Of a DNA stretch of 64,000 bases, positions 17,416 to 28,416 are shown piece after piece. How positions within the stretch are numbered: the stretch's first letter is position 1; every line of letters begins with the position of its first letter. The notes under the pieces are model-generated. The model was not told the DNA's origin, did no database searches, and saw only the letters and a list, made by a program, of their open reading frames with translations. The DNA comes from DASXHZ01 sp036488085 (GTDB taxonomy: Bacteria > Acidobacteriota > Thermoanaerobaculia > Gp7-AA8), in contig DASXHZ010000061.1 in NCBI GenBank assembly GCA_036488085.1, positions 1 through 64,000 of the forward strand, given 5' to 3'. The position numbers were made by a program, and so were the translations under genes.

Positions 17416-18702
17416 CTACTCCAGCTCGCTCCAATCGATTGTCGTAGGCAAGTTGGACTTTGCGAAAAGGTTCCCGAGCATTTCGGGGGGCGTGTAGATG
17501 CGCGTGTCGCCGAACTCGCTCGGACGGCGGTTCTTCATCGTGAACAGCGCGCGTTGCGAGGCGTAGTCGAAGTTCGCGTAGTAGTCGTCCTCTTTCTTCT
17601 GTTCGAACATCGTCTTGAGGACGCTGAGCTGGCGGGAAAGGGGGTCGGCGTCGAAGGCGTACTGCGGCTCGGTGACGGAGGCGGCCTGCTGCTTGCGCGG
17701 AGTGGCCGGTTCGAGACCGATGGCGACGCGCAGCTCCTCGAGCTCTTGTTCGACCTTGCTCACCTTGCGCTTCTTCTCGATCGTTTTGAGCAGCAGCGCC
17801 GGGATCTTGTTGCAGTTCGCCTGATGGATCACGTCGCTGCGCGTGATCCAGCCGAGGTTCGTGACGCCGCAGCGCGACGAGACGTTGGCGGTGAGGTTCT
17901 CCAGGAACGGACGCACGGCGGTGTTGAACGAATCGTCGACGCCGTTGAAGAGGTTGAGGACGTAGTGAACGCGGAACTCGTCGATCGTCTGCTGCACGGT
18001 GCGCGTGATCGGGTGGTCGCCGAGGTTCTGCGCGAGGTCGTTCGAGAAGGCGTCGAGGTTCTGGACCGACGAGTCGTAGACGTCTTCCACGCGGTCGATC
18101 AGGTCGTTGATCAGCTTGAAGAAATCGAGTCCGCCGCGGCCGAGGGTGTCGAAGAAGGGCGACTCCCTGCTGAAGATCAGCCGCATCTTGCGGAAGAGGA
18201 TCGCCTTGACGATGTCGGACGCGGCGAGCGTCGCGCTCGGAAGGTGCGGCGTGAAGATGAGGATCCCGGAGTTCGAGAACGGGAGGAAATCGATCACGTT
18301 GGCGTCGAGGCCGGCGCGCATGTCGAGGATGACGTGATCGGCTTCGAGCGAGTTGATGGCGGCGATCAGTTTCTGCTTGTGGGCGGCGCCGAAGTTGGTG
18401 ATCTCATCAATCAGATGCAGCGGTCCGGCGATGAAGCCGAAGTTCTTGTATTCGCCCTTCGGGTCGAGCTTGGCGCTGAGGTGGGTGACGCAGTTTCCGA
18501 GCGGCTCGCCCTTCCGGAAAAAGTGGTAGAGGTCGCGCTCGATCGGCGTGTCGATGGCGTTTCGAATCGCCGAAGTCCCCGTGTCGAGGTCGACCAGGAT
18601 GGTCGATTTTCCGTGGCGCGCGAGCGCCAGGGAGAAGTTGATGGCGAACGTCGTCTTGCCGACGCCGCCCTTCCCCGACGAGATCGGAATGATGCGTTTC
18701 AT
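17416..18702 (-). CDS. MinD/FlhG-like P-loop ATPase of unknown role
   Basis: The protein has 428 residues. The N-terminus carries the deviant Walker A SSGKGGVGKTTFAINFS with the signature Lys of the MinD/ParA/Mrp group, followed by VDLDTGTSAIRNAI and HVILDMRAGLDANVIDFL, which resembles the ILDTGAG Walker B of FlhG. An alpha-helical C-terminal part of about 150 residues (KKRKVSKVEQELEELRVA and beyond) is unlike MinD and ends without an amphipathic membrane-targeting helix. The start lies 47 nt from the divergent Crp/Fnr gene, and the stop lies 20 nt upstream of the M28 gene. It may position or regulate something spatially; its partner is unknown. Confidence 0.75.
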   Translation of the reverse strand: MKRIIPISSGKGGVGKTTFAINFSLALARHGKSTILVDLDTGTSAIRNAIDTPIERDLYHFFRKGEPLGNCVTHLSAKLDPKGEYKNFGFIAGPLHLIDEITNFGAAHKQKLIAAINSLEADHVILDMRAGLDANVIDFLPFSNSGILIFTPHLPSATLAASDIVKAILFRKMRLIFSRESPFFDTLGRGGLDFFKLINDLIDRVEDVYDSSVQNLDAFSNDLAQNLGDHPITRTVQQTIDEFRVHYVLNLFNGVDDSFNTAVRPFLENLTANVSSRCGVTNLGWITRSDVIHQANCNKIPALLLKTIEKKRKVSKVEQELEELRVAIGLEPATPRKQQAASVTEPQYAFDADPLSRQLSVLKTMFEQKKEDDYYANFDYASQRALFTMKNRRPSEFGDTRIYTPPEMLGNLFAKSNLPTTIDWSELE

Positions 18703-18749
18703 GGGCACGGGTACGCGATCGAGTCTAGCATCCGCTAGAATCGCGTCGA

Positions 18750-19430
18750 GTGCAGACGGCCCTCTTCCGGAAATTCGTGCTGTTCCAGGAGCTCGACGAC
18801 CGCGAGCTGGCGTCGATCGCCGCAGTTGCGAAAACGCGGCGCTACGCCAAGGACGACGTGATCTTTCACGCCGACGAGAGCGGCGACGTCTTCTGTCTCA
18901 TCCGCGAAGGACAGGTGAAGGTGACGATGATCTCGCCGGAAGGGAAAGAGATCATCCTCTCGATGCTCGGCCCGGACGACTTCTTCGGCGAGATGGCGCT
19001 GCTCGACGACGAGCCGCGATCGGCGACGGTCATCGCGACCGAGACGCTCGAGGTCGTGACGATCTGGCGGAGCGACTTCCTGCAGATCCTCAGCGAGAAC
19101 TTCTCGATCACGAGGAAGGTCCTCGCCGAGCTGTCGCGCCGGCTCCGTCATGCCTCGAACCGGATCGAGTCGCTCGCCACGATGGACGTCTACGGCCGTC
19201 TCGCGCGCTTCTTTCTGGACCTCGCCGCGCGCAGCGGCAAGCCGCTCGACAACGGCTACGTCGCGGTGTCGCGGCCGACGCATCAGGCGATCGCGAACAC
19301 GATCGGGACGTCGCGCGAGACGGTCTCGCGGCTCATCCACGACCTGATGCGGCAGAACCTGCTCTTGTCCGAGGGGAAGACGATCTATTTGAGGCAGACG
19401 GCGCTCGATCAGTTCAGGGCCGAGTTGTGA
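18750..19430 (+). CDS. Crp/Fnr family transcriptional regulator
   Basis: The product has 226 residues. A cyclic-nucleotide-binding-like beta-barrel (YAKDDVIFHADESGDVFCLIREGQVKV, GPDDFFGEMALLDDEPRSATV) is followed by the long dimerisation helix and a helix-turn-helix, PTHQAIANTIGTSRETVSRLIHDL, typical of the Crp family. The FGEMALLDDEPRSATV phosphate-binding cassette keeps the E and the R-S-A of cAMP binders, so a cyclic nucleotide ligand is plausible. There are no Fnr-type N-terminal cysteines. The start is a GTG. The gene overlaps the downstream CDP-alcohol transferase gene by GTGA. Confidence 0.9.
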   Translation: MQTALFRKFVLFQELDDRELASIAAVAKTRRYAKDDVIFHADESGDVFCLIREGQVKVTMISPEGKEIILSMLGPDDFFGEMALLDDEPRSATVIATETLEVVTIWRSDFLQILSENFSITRKVLAELSRRLRHASNRIESLATMDVYGRLARFFLDLAARSGKPLDNGYVAVSRPTHQAIANTIGTSRETVSRLIHDLMRQNLLLSEGKTIYLRQTALDQFRAEL

Positions 19431-19993
19431 TCACGGTCCCGAATGCACTGACGCTCTTCCGCCTCATCCTCGTTCCCTTCTTCCTGGTCGCGTCGATGCG
19501 GACGATGTGGACGCTGGCGCTGGCGTTGTTCGTGACGGCGGCGATCACCGACATCCTGGACGGCATGATCGCGCGGCGGTTCAACCAGCGCTCGCGGATC
19601 GGCGCGATCCTCGACCCGGCGGCCGACAAAACGATGATGGTGTGCGGCTACATCTTCTACACCTTCACCGACAAACTGCCGTTGGTCGCGCTGCCGGAGT
19701 GGCTGACGTTCGTCGTCTTCGTGCGCGATTTTCTGATCATCCTCTTCGCGTATCTGCTGTACACGCGCGTGAACGTGAAGCGGTTCCCGCCGTCGTGGGC
19801 GGGGAAGGCGTCGACGGTCCTTCAGGCCGGGACGCTGGCGACGTTGATCGCCGTGAATGCGTTCCTTCCGCGCCTTCTGCCGTTCGCCGAAATCCTGTTT
19901 CGGGTGGCGTTGCTGGTGACGCTGTACTCGTCGTGGGACTACATCCGGCGGGGCCGTCAGCTCCTCGAAGACGGCCTCTCGCGCGCTGCTTGA
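19427..19993 (+). CDS. pgsA: CDP-alcohol phosphatidyltransferase (phosphatidylglycerophosphate synthase-like)
   Basis: This membrane protein of 188 residues starts MITVPNALTLFRLILVPFF, the usual start of PgsA. It carries the complete CDP-alcohol phosphotransferase signature D-G-x2-A-R-x8-G-x3-D-x3-D as DGMIARRFNQRSRIG with AILDPAAD. The reaction joins CDP-diacylglycerol with glycerol-3-phosphate in the inner membrane, although other alcohols are possible within the family. It starts at a GTG overlapping the Crp/Fnr stop (GTGA). Confidence 0.88.
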   Translation: MITVPNALTLFRLILVPFFLVASMRTMWTLALALFVTAAITDILDGMIARRFNQRSRIGAILDPAADKTMMVCGYIFYTFTDKLPLVALPEWLTFVVFVRDFLIILFAYLLYTRVNVKRFPPSWAGKASTVLQAGTLATLIAVNAFLPRLLPFAEILFRVALLVTLYSSWDYIRRGRQLLEDGLSRAA

Positions 19994-20046
19994 CATGCCG
20001 CGTCGTGCGAAATACCGTGCGCGCTCGATTCGTTGCGCAAGGTTCT

Positions 20047-20122
20047 GCCTCCGTAGCTCAATTGGTAGAGCAGTGGACTCTTAATCCATTGGTTCCAGGT
20101 TCAAGTCCTGGCGGGGGCACCA
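20047..20122 (+). tRNA. tRNA-Lys (anticodon CTT)
   Basis: The cloverleaf folds with acceptor GCCTCCG paired to CGGGGGC, a D-arm around GCTCAATTGGTAGAGC, anticodon loop CTCTTAA giving CTT, and a T-arm with GGTTCAAGTCC. The CCA end is encoded (20120-20122). It lies 10 nt from the following tRNA-Leu. Confidence 0.96.
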
Positions 20123-20132
20123 ATTCCTCGGC

Positions 20133-20218
20133 GCGAAAGTGGCGGAATTGGCAGACGCGCTGGACTTAGGATCCAGTGGCCCAAAGCCGTGCGGGTTCGA
20201 GTCCCGCCTTTCGCACCA
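20133..20218 (+). tRNA. tRNA-Leu (anticodon TAG)
   Basis: This is a class II tRNA of 86 nt. Acceptor GCGAAAG pairs with CTTTCGC, the anticodon loop CTTAGGA gives TAG, a variable arm (TGGCCCAAAGCCGT) is present, the T-loop is GGTTCGAGTCC, and the CCA is encoded. The trigger factor gene begins 24 nt downstream. Confidence 0.96.
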
Positions 20219-20242
20219 AATCCCGCACCAGTCAGGAACGAG

Positions 20243-21511
20243 ATGCTGCTGAATTTCACCGATCTTTCTCCCGTCAAGAAGTCCGTCGAAGTCGAGATCC
20301 CCGCCGAGCTCATCGCGCGCGAGTCGGAGCGCGTGACGAATGAGTTCGGACGCTCCGCGAAGATCCCCGGCTTTCGTCCCGGCAAGGTACCGGCGAGCGT
20401 GGTGCGGAATCGGTACGCCAAGGAGATCCAGGAAGAGGTGATGAGCCGCCTTCTCCCCTTGACGTTCCGCGATGCGATCGCGGAGCGCGGCGTCGAGCCG
20501 GTCGGCGATCCGCAGCTCGAGCACGTCGACGCCTTCATCGACGGGGCGCCGATCAAGTACAAGGCCGAATTCGAGGTCAAGCCGCAGATCGAGCTGCACG
20601 AGTATCGCGGCATCGAAGTCGACGATCCGAAGATCGAGGTCACCGAGACCGACGTCGAGGCGATGATCGAGCGGCTGCGCGACCAGGCGAGCGCCTATCG
20701 ACCGGTGGAAGACCGCGGCCTCGAGGAAGGCGACATCGCCGTCATCGAGATCGCGTCGACGCCCGAGGGCGACGAGACCAAGACCGACACCGGTCACTTC
20801 AAGGTCGGCGAAGAGACGCCTCTGCCGGAGCTTCATGACGCCTTGCGCGGCAGGATGCCGGGCGATACGGCGTCGTTCGACAAGCCGTACGGCGAAGACG
20901 CCCAGCAGGAAGCGTGGCGCGGCAAGAACGTGCATCACGACGTCACGCTGAAAGAGATCCGCGTCCAGGAGAAGCCTGAGGTCAACGACGAGTTCGCGAA
21001 GGCGGTCGGCGAGTGGGAAAGTGTGGATGCGATGCGCGAGGCGATCCGCGCCGACATCCGCCGGCATCGCGAGCTCGAGGCGCTACGCCTCAAGCGGACG
21101 CAGGTCGGCGACGCGCTGCTGGGAGTCCACAGCTTCGACGTGCCGGAGACGCTGGTGGAGGAAGAGCTCGGACGCTCGATGAACAACTACGCGCGCTTTC
21201 TCGCGTCGCAGGGCGTCGACCTCCAGAAAGCGGAGCTCGACTGGCGCAAGCTCGGCGAGGACTTCCGTCCGGATGCCGTCAAGCGCGTCCAGCGCAGCCT
21301 GATCCTCGAGGAGATCGCGAAGAAAGAGAGCCTCGAGGTCGGCGACGTCGAGGTGGACGCCGAAATCCGCCGTGCCGCGAACGCGGCGGAGCGCGACTTC
21401 GCCGAGGTCAAGCACCGGATGAAGCACGACGGCGGATACGAGTCGCTGCGCGCCAGCCTGGCGCAGGAGAAGGCGCTCGATCTCGTCCTCCGAGAGTCGC
21501 GGGCCCGGTAG
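20243..21511 (+). CDS. tig: Trigger factor (ribosome-associated chaperone/prolyl isomerase)
   Basis: The product of 422 residues is of normal size. The N-terminal ribosome-binding signature FGRSAKIPGFRPGKVPASVV is clear. The middle FKBP-like domain spans roughly residues 150-235 (EEGDIAVIEI ... GEDAQQEAWRGKNVHHDVTL), and the C-terminal helical arms follow. It binds the ribosome exit tunnel and shields nascent chains. The start at 20243 follows a GGAACGAG Shine-Dalgarno after the tRNA-Leu. The next genes are clpP, clpX and lon, the classic protein-quality-control block. Confidence 0.95.
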   Translation: MLLNFTDLSPVKKSVEVEIPAELIARESERVTNEFGRSAKIPGFRPGKVPASVVRNRYAKEIQEEVMSRLLPLTFRDAIAERGVEPVGDPQLEHVDAFIDGAPIKYKAEFEVKPQIELHEYRGIEVDDPKIEVTETDVEAMIERLRDQASAYRPVEDRGLEEGDIAVIEIASTPEGDETKTDTGHFKVGEETPLPELHDALRGRMPGDTASFDKPYGEDAQQEAWRGKNVHHDVTLKEIRVQEKPEVNDEFAKAVGEWESVDAMREAIRADIRRHRELEALRLKRTQVGDALLGVHSFDVPETLVEEELGRSMNNYARFLASQGVDLQKAELDWRKLGEDFRPDAVKRVQRSLILEEIAKKESLEVGDVEVDAEIRRAANAAERDFAEVKHRMKHDGGYESLRASLAQEKALDLVLRESRAR

Positions 21512-21583
21512 CGCGGGACTCTACTTTCGGGCAGCAGACGAGCGGGGTGCTCGCGTCATAGACTCCAGTCCAAGGAGAACGAA

Positions 21584-22171
21584 ATGGTCCTCATCCCGAT
21601 GGTGGTCGAGCAGACGTCGCGCGGCGAGCGCGCCTACGACATCTACTCCCGCCTTCTCAAAGACAACGTCATCTTTCTCGGCCAGGCGATCGACGACAAC
21701 GTCGCGAACCTGGTGATCGCGCAGATGCTCTTCCTCGAGGCCGAGAACCCCGAGAAGGACATCTTCCTCTACATCAACTCCCCCGGCGGCTCCGTCAGCT
21801 CCGGCTTCGCTATATACGACACGATGCAGTACGTGAAGCCCGACGTGGCGACGATGTGCATCGGTCAGGCGGCGTCGTTCGCGGCCGTGTTGCTCGCGGG
21901 AGGGACGAAGGGGAAGCGCTACGCCCTTCCGAATTCGCGTGTTCTGCTCCACCAGCCCTGGCTCCAGGGCCTCGGCGGGCAGGCTTCGGACATCGACATT
22001 CACGCGAAGGACATCCTCCGTATGAAGCGGCGCATCAACGAGATACTCGCCGATCATACGGGACAGAGCATCGAGAAGATCGAGCGTGACACCGATCGCG
22101 ACTACATACTCGCGGCTCCCGAGGCGAAAGAGTACGGGGTGGTCGACCAGGTGATCGCGAAGCGCGAGTGA
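21584..22171 (+). CDS. clpP: ATP-dependent Clp protease proteolytic subunit
   Basis: The product has 195 residues. The catalytic triad is visible as Ser98 in GQAASF, His123 in LLHQPW, and Asp173 in DTDRDYILAAPEAKEYG. The GSVSSGFAIYDTMQ and YINSPGG segments form the head domain and oxyanion region. The usual GMAASMG context is altered to GQAASFA, and an extra residue follows HQP, but no catalytic residue is lost. AAGGAG precedes the ATG by 7 nt. It forms a 14-mer with ClpX encoded next. Confidence 0.96.
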   Translation: MVLIPMVVEQTSRGERAYDIYSRLLKDNVIFLGQAIDDNVANLVIAQMLFLEAENPEKDIFLYINSPGGSVSSGFAIYDTMQYVKPDVATMCIGQAASFAAVLLAGGTKGKRYALPNSRVLLHQPWLQGLGGQASDIDIHAKDILRMKRRINEILADHTGQSIEKIERDTDRDYILAAPEAKEYGVVDQVIAKRE

Positions 22172-22271
22172 CGGCGCTCCGGCTGGAATGCGCCTTTCGC
22201 CCCGTCAGTTGACTTCACCGCGCCTCAGATCAACAATCTGAGCGACCTCACGAAAAAGGACCAACTCGGAA

Positions 22272-23522
<1,251 letters not shown>

Positions 23523-23547
23523 AGAGGCGTTTCCTCTCGCTGTTCGA

Positions 23548-23573
23548 TTAGGGCCGCTTGCAAGCGGCCCTAA
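23548..23573. terminator. Perfect 26-nt palindrome between clpX and lon
   Basis: The two 13-nt halves (TTAGGGCCGCTTG and its exact complement) form an uninterrupted palindrome 26 nt after the clpX stop. Only a weak AT-rich tail follows, so it is either a Rho-independent-like terminator, a transcript-stabilising stem or a dispersed palindromic repeat. Confidence 0.55.
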
Positions 23574-23624
23574 ACTTATGGGGGATTCAACGGGCGGTCC
23601 GGCGCGTTACAACAGAAAACCAAT

Positions 23625-26012
<2,388 letters not shown>

Positions 26013-26032
26013 TCCGAAGTGATTTGACCGTG

Positions 26033-26052
26033 GGGCGGGCTGAGGCCCGCCC
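26033..26052. terminator. GC-rich hairpin after lon
   Basis: An 8-bp perfect stem (GGGCGGGC, loop TGAG, GCCCGCCC) starts 21 nt after the lon stop. A short TACGGTTT tail follows. It could end the lon transcript or belong to the dispersed palindromes of this genome. Confidence 0.5.
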
Positions 26053-26154
26053 TACGGTTTGACACGTCGCCAGAATTTCCCCAGAATCTTCATCGTTCAT
26101 CACGACAACCTCGAGTAGTACCTCCAGCTTCGCCTCATCGCGACAGCGAAACCC

Positions 26155-26736
26155 TTGGACATCAAAACAGTCGAATTTGCACGGGCGGCGTATCAGCCCG
26201 GCGATTTTCCGCGAGACCAGCGCCCGCAATTCGCATTTGCCGGCCGCTCGAACGTCGGCAAATCGTCACTGATCAACGCTGTCTTGAAACGAAAAGCAAT
26301 TGCCCGCGTGAGTCAGACGCCCGGGAAGACTCAAGCGGTCCAGTTCTATCTCGTCAACGATCGTTTTTATCTCGTAGACCTTCCGGGTTACGGATACGCA
26401 AAAGTTCCACAGAGCGTGAAGCGTACGTGGGGCGCACTCGTTCATGGCTACGTCGAATCGAGTGACGCGCTCCGTTTGATCTTTCTATTGCTGGACGTGC
26501 GGCGGATACCGAGTGACGAGGACCTGCAGATGCATGAGTGGTCGCAGGGCGCGGGTATCGACGAACGGCTCCTGCTCACCAAGAGCGACAAGTTGTCCAA
26601 CGCCGGCATCGTCAAACAGAAACAGGCGATCGCCGCCGCTCTCGAAGTCGATCAGGAGTTCCTGATCGCGACGTCGGCGGAAACGAAACGAGGCATCGAA
26701 GAGGCGCGGCGCGAGATCGCAACGCGCTTGTTGTAA
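26155..26736 (+). CDS. engB: Ribosome biogenesis GTP-binding protein EngB (YsxC/YihA)
   Basis: The product has 193 residues with all GTPase motifs: G1 AGRSNVGKSS, G2 region SQTPGKTQ, G3 DLPGYGYAKVP, G4 TKSD, and G5 near ATSAETKRG. It helps assemble the large ribosomal subunit. It starts with TTG at 26155; no better start is in reach before the conserved VEFARAAYQPGDFP region. By eye its GC content and codon use are lower than those of lon and rho on either side, with more A/T at third positions. The gap of 142 nt after lon contains a hairpin. Confidence 0.93.
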   Translation: MDIKTVEFARAAYQPGDFPRDQRPQFAFAGRSNVGKSSLINAVLKRKAIARVSQTPGKTQAVQFYLVNDRFYLVDLPGYGYAKVPQSVKRTWGALVHGYVESSDALRLIFLLLDVRRIPSDEDLQMHEWSQGAGIDERLLLTKSDKLSNAGIVKQKQAIAAALEVDQEFLIATSAETKRGIEEARREIATRLL

Positions 26737-26750
26737 CGAGGACCATACAA

Positions 26751-28340
26751 ATGGCACAGCACGAGACCGATAACGAGAGCAGCACCGCCGTCGCGGAACC
26801 CGAGGTTCTGGCCGCGGAAAAGCCGGAGAAGCCGAAGCGCGCGCCCCGCAAGAAAGCGGAGCCGAAGGTCGAGGCAGCTCCCGCTGCCGAACCCGGGGCG
26901 GAAGTGGCCGCGGAAGCAGCCGAGGCGACTGCCACTGAGCCGGTTTCTGCGGAGCCCCTGGTCGTCAATGGAAATGTCGGCGGCAACGCCAGCGGCAACG
27001 TCGGTGGCAACGGAAACGGCAACGCGAACGGCCGCTACAAACAGCAGGTCGCGTCCTCGCCGTCGTCTCTCACGACTTCGGCGGCTGAAACGGTCGACAT
27101 CCGCGTGCTGAAGGAGATGAAGCTTCCCGACCTCACGAAGATGGCGAAAGAGCACGGGATCGAGAACGCGACGGGCATGCGCAAGCAGGACCTGATCTTC
27201 TCGATCCTGCAGGCGCAGACCGAGAAGTCGGGCCTGATCTTCTCCGAGGGCGTCCTCGAGTGCCTGCCGGACGGCTTCGGATTCCTGCGTGCCCCCGAGT
27301 ACAACTACCTGCCGGGTCCCGACGACATCTACGTCTCGCCGTCACAGATCCGGCGCTTCGACCTCCACACCGGCGACACGGTCTCCGGCCAGGTGCGTCC
27401 TCCGAAAGAGGGCGAGCGGTACTTCGCGCTCATCAAAGTCGAAGCTGTCAACTTCGAGCATCCCGACGTCGCGCGCGAGAAGGTCCTCTTCGACAACCTG
27501 ACGCCGCTTTATCCCGAGAATCGCATCAAGCTCGAGACCCCGGCGAACATGTCGTCGCGCGTTCTCGATCTCATTTCGCCGGTCGGCAAGGGCCAGCGCG
27601 GCCTCATCGTCGCGCCGCCGCGTACTGGCAAGACGATGATCCTGCAGGCGATCGCGAACTCGATCACGTCGAACCATCCGGAGGTCACGCTCATCGTCCT
27701 CCTCATCGACGAGCGGCCGGAAGAAGTCACCGACATGCAGCGCAGCGTGAAGGGCGAGGTCATCTCGTCGACGTTCGACGAGCCGGCGTCGCGCCACGTG
27801 CAGGTCGCCGAGATGGTCATCGAGAAGGCGAAGCGCCTCGTCGAGCACAAGCGCGACGTCGTGATCCTGCTCGACTCGATCACGCGCCTCGCCCGCGCCT
27901 ACAACACCGTTGTTCCGCCGTCGGGCAAGGTGCTCTCGGGCGGCGTCGACTCCAACGCGCTGCAGCGGCCGAAGCGCTTCTTCGGCTCGGCGCGTAACGT
28001 CGAGGAGGGCGGCTCGCTCACGATCATCGCAACGGCGCTGATCGACACCGGCTCGCGCATGGACGACGTCATCTTCGAGGAGTTCAAAGGTACTGGTAAC
28101 CTCGAGGTGCACCTCGACCGCAAGCTCTCCGACAAACGCGTCTTCCCGGCCATCGACATCAACAAGTCAGGCACGCGCAAAGAGGAGCTGCTCCTCGAGC
28201 GCAACGAGCTCAATCGCATCTGGGTTCTCCGCAAAGTCTTCTCGCCGCTGTCGACCGTCGAGTCGATGGAGCTCCTCATCGAGAAGCTCGACAAGACCCG
28301 CACGAACGCGGAGTTCCTCAACGCCATGTCGAGTATGTGA
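26751..28340 (+). CDS. rho: Transcription termination factor Rho with disordered Asn/Gly-rich insertion
   Basis: This RNA-dependent hexameric helicase ends unstructured transcripts. The 529-residue product has the Rho N-terminal helix (LKEMKLPDLTKMAKEHGIEN), the cold-shock-like RNA domain (GVLECLPDGFGFLRAP ... DDIYVSPSQIRRF), Walker A APPRTGKT, the catalytic IVLLIDERPEEVTDM, the Q-loop and DSITRLARAYN. It is longer than the usual 420 residues because of an N-terminal extension of about 115 residues. That extension is first Ala/Glu/Lys/Pro-rich, then a run of Asn and Gly (residues 73-94, with GNVGG and GNGNGN units). GAGGA precedes the ATG at 26751. Confidence 0.96.
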   Translation: MAQHETDNESSTAVAEPEVLAAEKPEKPKRAPRKKAEPKVEAAPAAEPGAEVAAEAAEATATEPVSAEPLVVNGNVGGNASGNVGGNGNGNANGRYKQQVASSPSSLTTSAAETVDIRVLKEMKLPDLTKMAKEHGIENATGMRKQDLIFSILQAQTEKSGLIFSEGVLECLPDGFGFLRAPEYNYLPGPDDIYVSPSQIRRFDLHTGDTVSGQVRPPKEGERYFALIKVEAVNFEHPDVAREKVLFDNLTPLYPENRIKLETPANMSSRVLDLISPVGKGQRGLIVAPPRTGKTMILQAIANSITSNHPEVTLIVLLIDERPEEVTDMQRSVKGEVISSTFDEPASRHVQVAEMVIEKAKRLVEHKRDVVILLDSITRLARAYNTVVPPSGKVLSGGVDSNALQRPKRFFGSARNVEEGGSLTIIATALIDTGSRMDDVIFEEFKGTGNLEVHLDRKLSDKRVFPAIDINKSGTRKEELLLERNELNRIWVLRKVFSPLSTVESMELLIEKLDKTRTNAEFLNAMSSM

Positions 28341-28346
28341 CGCGGC

Positions 28347-28415
28347 GAGCTCCAAGCTCCAAGCTCTAAGCAGTGAGGGGGCGGGCTGCGAGCTTACAGC
28401 TGCGAGCTTAGAGCT
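28347..28415. repeat. Heptamer-array palindrome C (rho-asnB gap)
   Basis: Left 7-mers GAGCTCC AAGCTCC AAGCTCT AAGCAGT (28347-28374) face right 7-mers GCGAGCT TACAGCT GCGAGCT TAGAGCT (28388-28415) across a G-rich 13-nt loop. In a 24-nt comparison the arms are complementary at 20 positions. The array runs from 6 nt after the rho stop to 1 nt before the asnB ATG. Confidence 0.8.
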
Positions 28416-28416
28416 G

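Noticed and set aside
20047..20218. Attachment site in the tRNA genes
   Set aside because: No integrase gene or partial repeat of the tRNA 3' ends was found downstream. The following genes are the conserved tig-clpP-clpX-lon block.
26065..26155. Minus-strand peptide with DEAKLEVLLEVVV and NDEDSGEILATC upstream of engB, perhaps an antitoxin fragment
   Set aside because: It has no start in reach, runs into the hairpin after lon and matches no family I can name with confidence. It may be a fossil, but the sequence alone does not support it.
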